Below, in pieces: positions 58,398 through 64,000 of a DNA stretch of 64,000 nt. A program made the translations under genes and the position numbers. Position 1 is the first letter of the stretch. Each line of letters starts with the position of its first letter. The notes beneath the pieces are model-generated. The model was not told the origin of the DNA. It saw only the letters and a program-made list of their open reading frames with translations, and did not search any database. This DNA comes from Ideonella aquatica (GTDB lineage Bacteria > Pseudomonadota > Gammaproteobacteria > Burkholderiales > Burkholderiaceae_C), in NCBI RefSeq assembly GCF_018069755.1, contig NZ_JAGQDE010000010.1, positions 62,001-126,000 on the forward strand, written 5' to 3'.

Positions 58398-58637
58398 ATG
58401 AACCTCCGTCACGCCGCCCTGCTCGCCGCCGCCTTGATCGCCCAATCCACTGCCCACGCCGCGCCCGGCAAGGACAGCGCCTGCGGTGCCGGCTCCTGCG
58501 GCAAGAAGACCGCCACCGCGCCGAAGAACGCGGCGTCGGACGCCGCCTGCAGCAAGAAGGACGGCGGCTGCAGCAAGAAGGACGGTGGCAAGGAGTCGTC
58601 GTGCGCCAAGAAGGACGGCGGCTGCTCGAAGAAGTGA
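58398..58637 (+). CDS. Secreted Cys/Lys/Gly-rich RiPP precursor, copy 2
   Basis: A 79-aa paralogue of precursor 1. The signal peptide and first 47 residues are nearly identical (two differences seen); the core has six cysteines at 29, 34, 51, 58, 69 and 76 in CSKKDGG and CAKKDGG units. It is three residues shorter and lacks one Gly-Ala-Thr insertion. It arose by duplication together with its upstream block. It lies 119 bp after the ZAS-like gene and 8 bp before the DoxX gene. Two substrates for one MNIO enzyme are inferred. Confidence 0.82.
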   Translation: MNLRHAALLAAALIAQSTAHAAPGKDSACGAGSCGKKTATAPKNAASDAACSKKDGGCSKKDGGKESSCAKKDGGCSKK

Positions 58638-58645
58638 GGTCCGAC

Positions 58646-59134
58646 ATGAACGCACTCTCACTCCCCACCTGGGTCGTGCGCACGCACGGCTCGCTCACCC
58701 AGGCGATCGACGGCCTGGGCCTGCTGGCCCTGCGGCTGTGGCTGGCGCAAGAGTTCGGCCAGGCTGGCTGGACCAAGTTGAGCCATGGCCTGACGGCGCC
58801 CGAGTGGTTCGTCGGCCTGGCCTTTCCCGGCCCGCTGGGCTGGCTCTCGCCCGACATGAACTGGCTGATGGCCGGTGTGACTGAAGTGCTTGGCGCAGCC
58901 CTGCTGCTGCTGGGCTGGCCGGTGCGGCTGGCGGCGCTGGCGCTGCTCTTCGTCGATGTGATCGCCGTCTGGACCGTGCACTTCGACCTCGGCTGGGCCG
59001 GCTGGAACCAGATCGAGACCGACGCCGGCCAGGGCTTCAAGCTGCCGCTGATGATGGGCCTGATGCTGCTGGCGCTGCTGAGCCAGGGCAGCGGTCGCTG
59101 GGCCTGGCGCGGTCCCCTGCGGCCAGTGGCTTGA
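58646..59134 (+). CDS. DoxX-family membrane protein of the MNIO cluster
   Basis: A 162-aa protein with four hydrophobic segments typical of DoxX (LGLLALRLWLAQEFGQAGWTK; LMAGVTEVLGAALLLLGW; LAALALLFVDVIAVWTV; LPLMMGLMLLALL). DoxX-type proteins (HvfD/BufD) are regular members of HvfA/bufferin operons and may take part in electron transfer or export of the modified peptide; their exact job is not established. It starts 8 bp after precursor 2, with GAGG upstream. Confidence 0.9.
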   Translation: MNALSLPTWVVRTHGSLTQAIDGLGLLALRLWLAQEFGQAGWTKLSHGLTAPEWFVGLAFPGPLGWLSPDMNWLMAGVTEVLGAALLLLGWPVRLAALALLFVDVIAVWTVHFDLGWAGWNQIETDAGQGFKLPLMMGLMLLALLSQGSGRWAWRGPLRPVA

Positions 59135-59156
59135 CCGATCTCAAGACTTCATTCGT

Positions 59157-59177
59157 GGGGGATGGGTGAGATCCCCC
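59157..59177 (+). terminator. Possible terminator hairpin after the MNIO cluster
   Basis: GGGGGAT (59157-59163) pairs with ATCCCCC (59171-59177) around GGGTGAG, 22 bp after the DoxX stop. No T-run follows, so termination would be weak or Rho-assisted. Confidence 0.4.
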
Positions 59178-59226
59178 AGCAGGCTCCGCTAGCGTGGGAT
59201 CGTCCATGCTGTGGAGGGACCCACCG

Positions 59227-62200
59227 ATGAAGAACACACCAATGCGCATGGGCCTCGCGGCCCTGCTGACCAGCCTGGCTGCCCAGGCCGGCGCATTCAG
59301 CCTGACCGACCGGATCGATTGCCAGCGCGCGGTCGAGCGCGTGTTGTGGCAGCACCGTGGCGACGCCGGCCAGCGCCTGGCCTTTGAGCAGGTGCTGCCC
59401 GAGCGGCTGATCCGCCGCCGCGCGGAGGATGTCGAGCGCCAGAGCAACGCGCTGGCCCAGTGGTGGCGCACGCCGATCACCAGCGCCCAGCTGCAGGCCG
59501 AGCTCGACCGCATGGCCGCTGGCTCCAAGGATCCAGCCATGCTGCGCGAGCTGTTCGCCGCGCTGGGCAACGACCCGCTGCGCGCCGCCGAATGCCTGGC
59601 CCGCCCGGCGCTGGCCGATCGCCTGTGGCGCGCCCAGTACGCGCGCGATGAACGCATTCATGGCGAGCGTCGCCGCCAGGTGCTGGCCGAGCACGCCAGC
59701 GGCCAGGCCACCACCGCCGAGCGCCAGTCCCATGTGCTGGTGCGCGACCGCGCCGCGCTGGCCGGTGCCGGTGCCGGCGCCCGGCTGCTGGCGCCCGAAG
59801 CCTTCGACCGCCAGGCCCGGCTGCTGCGCGCCGCCGCCACCACGCCGGCCGGCAGCCTGGCGCTGGGCCAGACCGTGCGCCTGCGCGAGGACAGCGACCG
59901 CTGGACTGCGGTGCGTGTGGACGCGGTTGACGGCCCGGTGCTGCGCAGCCGCGCCACCGTCTGGCGCAAGACGCCGATCGAGACCTGGTGGTCGCAGGCC
60001 CGCAAGGGCTTTGCCGCCACCCTGGCGCTGCCCGAGGCGCGCTACACCCTGCCGCAGGTGGCCACCGTCTGCCGCGATGACAGCTGGCAGCCCACCGCGT
60101 CGCTGCCCGATGGCCGCTACGAGCACACGGCGGTCTGGACCGGCAGCGAGATGATCGTCTGGGGCGGCATGGAGGCGGTGGGCAACTACCGCATCGACGG
60201 CGCCCGCTACCGTCCGGCCACGGACACTTGGCTGCCGATGGCCGATGCGCCGGTCACCCGCACCGCGATGAGCAGCGCCTGGACCGGCAGCGAGATGCTG
60301 GTCTGGGGTGGCCGCGCCGATGGCGTGGGCTCGCTCTACGACCCGGCCACCGACACCTGGCGCGCCACCAGCGCGGTCAACGCACCGCTGGAGGGCGCCT
60401 CCTGGGCCGCCTCGGTCTGGACCGGCAAGGAACTGATCGTCTGGGGCGGCATGGGCGGCATGACGGGCAACGCCGTCAACACCGGTGCCCGCTACAACCC
60501 GAAGACCGACACCTGGGTGCGCCTGCCCGCGTCGCCGCTGGCCGCGCGCGCCTTTGTGCCGGCGGCGTGGACCGGCCAGGAGATGGTGGTCTGGTCCGGC
60601 TACAACGTCAGCATCGGCCAGCTCTACGGCGATGGTGCGCGCTACAACCCCGGCACCAACCAGTGGACCCCGATGTCCACCGCCAACGCGCCGGACGCCA
60701 ACTACTGGAACACGGCGGTCTGGAGTGGCAGCGAGGTGCTGGTCTGGGGTGGTGTGGTCGGCGGTACCGAGGTGCGTGCCTACAACCCGGCCAGCAACAG
60801 CTGGCGCATCGGCAGCGGCAGCGGCATGCCGCAGTGGCGCTACATGCACGGCGCGGTCTGGACCGGCAGCGAGATGCTGGTGCACGGCGGCTGGCCGTCG
60901 GCTGCGCCGGCCGGGCTGTACAACCCGGTCACCGACAGCTGGCGCACGGCCACCGGCATCGGCCATCAGCCGGGCACCCAGGCGGGCACGCTGGTCTGGA
61001 CGGGCACCGAGGCGCTGGCCTGGGGCGGCATGGACGACCAGTTCGGCTTCCGCGCCGATGGCGGCCGCTACAACCCGTCGGCCGACAGCTGGCAGCCGAT
61101 GACCACGAACAACGTGCCCACCGGCCGCGGCCTGCACTCGGCCGAGTGGACCGGCGCCGAGATGGTGATCTGGGGCGGCTACGACGGTGTCGGTGTCACC
61201 GATGCCGGTGCGCGCTACACGCCCGCCACCGACAGCTGGCAACCCACCAGCACCGTGGGCGCGGCCACCGCACGCAACAACGCCACCGCGGTGTGGACCG
61301 GCAACGAGATCATCTTCTGGGGCGCCGGCTCCAGCGCGCCCTTCACGCCTGACACCGGCGGCATCTACAACCCCGCCACCGACCAGTGGCGGCCGATGTC
61401 CAGCAAGAAGGGCCCGTGGGTCACTTACGGCCACACGGCGGTCTGGACCGGCAGCGAGATGATCACCTACGGCGGCATCAGCTCCAGCGAAGGGCCGTAC
61501 ATCTACGACCTGGCCAGCAACAGCTGGCGCCGTGGCACGCTGAACAAGGACCCCGGCCACCGCGACCACCATGGCGCGGTCTGGAGCGGCAGCGAGATGA
61601 TCGTCTGGGGCGGCTCGATCGATGCCGGCGTCAGGCCCACCGGCGGCCGCTACAACCCCGCCACCAACACCTGGACGCCGCTGCCCGTCAGTGGCTCGCC
61701 CGATGCCCGCATGTGGCCGGTGGCGGTGTGGACCGGCAGCGAGGCCATCTTCTGGGGCGGCTATGACCAGCTCTTTGGCGTCGACTACAACGACGGCGCG
61801 CGCTTCTCGCCCACCACCGGCCAGTGGACCCGCACCAGCCAGAACGGCGCGCCCACGCCGCGCATCGCCCAGGGGGTGTACACCGGCAGCGAGATGATCG
61901 TCTGGGGCGGCACGCTCAACGGCAGCGGCGGCCGCTACGACCCGGCCACCAACAGCTGGCGCGCCACCACCCTGCTGCACGCGCCGGATGGCCGGCCGTC
62001 CGGCGGCCGCTGGAGCACGGTCTTCACCGGCGACCGCATGATCATCTGGGGCGGCTATCCGCCGGTGCGGCAAGGCGCGGCCTACTGCACCTCGGGCGCG
62101 CCCAACCAGGCGCCGCAGGCCGCGGCCGACCGCTACCGCGCCAAGCCTGGCAAGTCGCTGCTGGTGAGCACCGAGCGCAGCGTGCTGCGCAACGACAGCG

Positions 62201-62388
62201 ACGCCAACGGTGACCGCCTGGGCGCGCGCCTGGTCAGCCCGCCCGCCGGGCAGCTGAGCTTCAACGCCAACGGCAGTTTCCGCTACACGCCGCCGCCGGG
62301 CTTCACCGGCACCGACCAGTTCGACTACGTGGCCAATGACGACCTGCTCGACAGCGCGCCGACGACGGTGAGAATCCAGGTGAAGTGA
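59227..62388 (+). CDS. Exported Kelch-repeat protein with C-terminal cadherin-like domain
   Basis: A 1053-aa protein starting at ATG 59227. A signal peptide (RMGLAALLTSLAAQAGA) leads to an about 250-aa helical, Arg/Ala-rich N-terminal part rather like a PpiC-type or lipase-chaperone region. Then come about 14 Kelch-type blades, each with a variant of AVWTGSEMIVWGG followed by RYNPATDTW, spaced about 45-55 residues (from about 295 to 950). That would form two propellers. The last 95 residues (QAPQAAADRYRAKPGKSLL, NDSDANGDRLGARLVSPP, FRYTPPPGFTGTDQFDY) are a VCBS/cadherin-like Ig domain. It is probably a surface or secreted adhesion or sensing protein. A catalytic centre was not found. Confidence 0.85.
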   Translation: MKNTPMRMGLAALLTSLAAQAGAFSLTDRIDCQRAVERVLWQHRGDAGQRLAFEQVLPERLIRRRAEDVERQSNALAQWWRTPITSAQLQAELDRMAAGSKDPAMLRELFAALGNDPLRAAECLARPALADRLWRAQYARDERIHGERRRQVLAEHASGQATTAERQSHVLVRDRAALAGAGAGARLLAPEAFDRQARLLRAAATTPAGSLALGQTVRLREDSDRWTAVRVDAVDGPVLRSRATVWRKTPIETWWSQARKGFAATLALPEARYTLPQVATVCRDDSWQPTASLPDGRYEHTAVWTGSEMIVWGGMEAVGNYRIDGARYRPATDTWLPMADAPVTRTAMSSAWTGSEMLVWGGRADGVGSLYDPATDTWRATSAVNAPLEGASWAASVWTGKELIVWGGMGGMTGNAVNTGARYNPKTDTWVRLPASPLAARAFVPAAWTGQEMVVWSGYNVSIGQLYGDGARYNPGTNQWTPMSTANAPDANYWNTAVWSGSEVLVWGGVVGGTEVRAYNPASNSWRIGSGSGMPQWRYMHGAVWTGSEMLVHGGWPSAAPAGLYNPVTDSWRTATGIGHQPGTQAGTLVWTGTEALAWGGMDDQFGFRADGGRYNPSADSWQPMTTNNVPTGRGLHSAEWTGAEMVIWGGYDGVGVTDAGARYTPATDSWQPTSTVGAATARNNATAVWTGNEIIFWGAGSSAPFTPDTGGIYNPATDQWRPMSSKKGPWVTYGHTAVWTGSEMITYGGISSSEGPYIYDLASNSWRRGTLNKDPGHRDHHGAVWSGSEMIVWGGSIDAGVRPTGGRYNPATNTWTPLPVSGSPDARMWPVAVWTGSEAIFWGGYDQLFGVDYNDGARFSPTTGQWTRTSQNGAPTPRIAQGVYTGSEMIVWGGTLNGSGGRYDPATNSWRATTLLHAPDGRPSGGRWSTVFTGDRMIIWGGYPPVRQGAAYCTSGAPNQAPQAAADRYRAKPGKSLLVSTERSVLRNDSDANGDRLGARLVSPPAGQLSFNANGSFRYTPPPGFTGTDQFDYVANDDLLDSAPTTVRIQVK
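60110..62060 (+). repeat. About 14 tandem Kelch-unit repeats
   Basis: Diverged direct repeats, each containing TGGACCGGCAGCGAGATG-like sequence and GTCTGGGGCGGC. The first is at about 60136 and the last near 62020. High nucleotide similarity between some units makes copy-number change by recombination possible. Confidence 0.8.
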
Positions 62389-62419
62389 GCCCCGGGCCCC
62401 TGGCGGCGACAATGCCGCC

Positions 62420-64000
62420 ATGGCCCTGCTCACCCTCACCAATGCCCACCTCGCCTTCGGCCATGTCGCGCTGCTCGACGGCGCCGACTTTTCCCTGGAA
62501 GCCGGCGAGCGCGTCGCGCTGATCGGCCGCAATGGCGCCGGCAAGTCCTCGCTGCTGAAGATCCTCGCCGGCCTGGAGCGGCCGGACGACGGCGAGCTGC
62601 AGGTCCAGGGCGAGCAGCGCCGCTTCTATGTGCCGCAGGAGCCGGCCTTCGCGCCTGGCGCCACGGTGTTTGAAGCGGTCAGCGAAGGCCTGGCCGAGGT
62701 GAAGGCGCTGCGCGCGCGCTTCGAGGCCCACGCCCCCGAGGACGATCTCGACGCGCTGCAGACCCGCCTGGAGGCGCTGGACGGCTGGACCTGGGAGCGC
62801 CGGGTGGATGAAACCCTGCAGCGCCTGCGCCTGGACGCCAGCGCGGTGGTCGACACCCTGTCGGGCGGCAACCGCAAGCGCGTCGCGCTGGCCCAGGCCC
62901 TGGTGGCCGCGCCCGACGTGCTGCTGCTCGATGAGCCCACCAACCACCTCGACCTGGACGCGATCCGCTGGCTGGGCGAGCTGCTGGTGGCCTTCCGCGG
63001 CGCGCTGCTGCTGATCACCCACGACCGCGCCTTTCTGGACGTGGTGGCCACCCGCATCCTTGAGCTGGACCGCGGCCAGCTGCGCAGCTACCCCGGCAAC
63101 TACAGCGCCTTCCAGGGCCACAAGGCGCGCGAGCTGGCCAACGAGGCGCTGGCCAACGCCCGCTTCGACAAGCTGCTGGCGCAGGAAGAGGTGTGGATCC
63201 GCAAAGGCGTGGAGGCCCGCCGCACCCGGAGCGTGGCGCGCATCGCGCGGCTTGAGCAGATGCGCCACGAGCACGCCGCGCGCCGCAACGTGCAGGGCAA
63301 TGTGCGGCTGGACATCGACCGCGGCGGCGCCAGCGGCAAGCTGGTGGCCGAGCTGGAGAACGTCAGCAAGGGCTTTGGCGGACCGCCGCTGGTGAAGGAC
63401 TTCTCCACCATCGTGATGCGCGGCGACAAGATCGGCCTGGTCGGCCCCAACGGCGTGGGCAAGACCACGCTGCTGAAGATGATCCTGGGCCAGCTCGCCC
63501 CCGACAGCGGCAGCGTGCGCACCGGCACCAAGCTGGAGATCGCCTACTTCGACCAGATGCGCGAGGTGCTCAACCCCAACGCCACGCTGGCCGACACCAT
63601 CAGCCCGGGCAGCGAGTGGATCGAGATCGGCAGCCAGCGCAAGCATGTGATGAGCTACCTGGGCGACTTCCTGTTCGCCCCGGCGCGCGCCAATTCGCCG
63701 GTCAGCAGCCTCTCGGGCGGCGAGCGCAACCGGCTGCTGCTGGCGCGCCTGTTCGCCCGGCCGGCCAATGTGCTGGTGATGGACGAGCCCACCAACGACC
63801 TCGACATCGAGACGCTGGAGCTGCTGGAGGAGTTGCTGGCCGACTACGACGGCACCGTCTTCCTGGTCAGCCACGACCGTGCCTTTGTCGACAACGTGGT
63901 GACCAGCCTGATCGCCTGGGAGGGCGACGAGCAGCCGGGCCTGTGGCGCGAGTACGAGGGCGGCATCGGCGACTGGCTGGTGCAGCGCGAACGCGGCCGC
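62420..64000 (+). CDS. uup: ABC-F ATPase, Uup-like (cut by the window end)
   Basis: The first 527 residues of an ABC-F protein; the frame is open to the last base, so the C-terminus is missing. There are two nucleotide-binding domains in one chain. Domain 1 has IGRNGAGKSSLLK, LSGGNRKRVALAQ and LLLDEPTNHLDLD; domain 2 has VGPNGVGKTTLLK, LSGGERNRLLLAR and VMDEPTNDLDIETLE. A charged linker (about 240-300, RTRSVARIARLEQMRHEH) lies between, with no membrane segments. Uup and its relatives act in the cytosol on ribosomes or branched DNA. The linker and the DEPTNDLDIETLELLEELL form favour Uup over EttA. The start ATG 62420 lies 31 bp after the Kelch gene. Confidence 0.93.
   Translation, partial: MALLTLTNAHLAFGHVALLDGADFSLEAGERVALIGRNGAGKSSLLKILAGLERPDDGELQVQGEQRRFYVPQEPAFAPGATVFEAVSEGLAEVKALRARFEAHAPEDDLDALQTRLEALDGWTWERRVDETLQRLRLDASAVVDTLSGGNRKRVALAQALVAAPDVLLLDEPTNHLDLDAIRWLGELLVAFRGALLLITHDRAFLDVVATRILELDRGQLRSYPGNYSAFQGHKARELANEALANARFDKLLAQEEVWIRKGVEARRTRSVARIARLEQMRHEHAARRNVQGNVRLDIDRGGASGKLVAELENVSKGFGGPPLVKDFSTIVMRGDKIGLVGPNGVGKTTLLKMILGQLAPDSGSVRTGTKLEIAYFDQMREVLNPNATLADTISPGSEWIEIGSQRKHVMSYLGDFLFAPARANSPVSSLSGGERNRLLLARLFARPANVLVMDEPTNDLDIETLELLEELLADYDGTVFLVSHDRAFVDNVVTSLIAWEGDEQPGLWREYEGGIGDWLVQRERGR

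Noticed and set aside
59149-62544. 1131-aa minus-strand frame opposite the Kelch gene
   Set aside because: It is a shadow of the Kelch repeats; its own apparent repeats follow from the sense-strand repeats.

Overview
The window reads as chromosomal DNA of a high-GC betaproteobacterium, most likely a Burkholderiales member of the Rubrivivax/Leptothrix/Ideonella/Roseateles kind. The reasons are the G/C-ending codon use, a Bug-family (TctC) periplasmic receptor, a GTP-type PEP carboxykinase, a kdsD-kdsC-lptC run, RlmJ, and a REP-like palindrome of a type common in that order. The species call is inference. I see no tRNA, rRNA or complete insertion sequence.

Positions 1-9303 hold a complete type I-F CRISPR-Cas locus transcribed on the minus strand: cas1, cas2-3, csy1, csy2, csy3, cas6f, leader, then an array that runs off the left edge. 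The visible, leader-proximal part has 12 spacers of 32 nt and identical 28-nt repeats. Two neighbouring spacers overlap in sequence and between them expose a 5'-CC PAM. A fragment of a WYL-type regulator lies upstream of cas1.

Positions 9977-19412 carry a secreted protein of unknown function, pckG behind a long leader with an attenuator-like hairpin, an operon for an acyl-CoA synthetase, a branched-chain-type binding protein and an unusual ABC ATPase with a divergent MarR regulator, and a class A beta-lactamase with a divergent AmpR-like LysR gene.

Positions 19391-22902 hold a two-gene overlapping operon of a metallophosphoesterase and a CHAT (caspase-like) protein; I cannot name it as a known system. 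Then come a 2OG-Fe(II) dioxygenase, a TSUP transporter, GMC oxidoreductase, MarC, a BtuF-like protein, a glycine-rich RRM protein, the KDO/LPS genes (kdsD, kdsC, lptC) with an SDR, a CPA2 antiporter, a cNMP-binding protein and a GNAT enzyme.

Positions 35272-41731 hold a GntR-controlled catabolic operon (FAH-family hydrolase, DUF1185, quinone oxidoreductase, VOC protein, FAD hydroxylase, Bug receptor) that looks like an aromatic-compound pathway. It is followed by mnmE, a lipoprotein pullulanase with repeated operator-like sites upstream, a TonB receptor/PepSY/DUF2946 metal-uptake set, rlmJ, an OYE reductase, a secreted hydrolase-like protein with a membrane-anchored partner, and PAP2-gshB-mgsA overlapping end to end.

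Positions 56679-59134 hold a compact RiPP-type cluster: two near-identical Cys/Lys/Gly-rich secreted precursors, a DUF692 (MNIO) oxidase, a short HvfC/DUF2063 partner, a tiny protein with a zinc anti-sigma motif and a DoxX membrane protein. Each precursor has a matching duplicated upstream block. The window ends with a large Kelch-repeat exported protein and an ABC-F ATPase (Uup-like) cut by the right edge.
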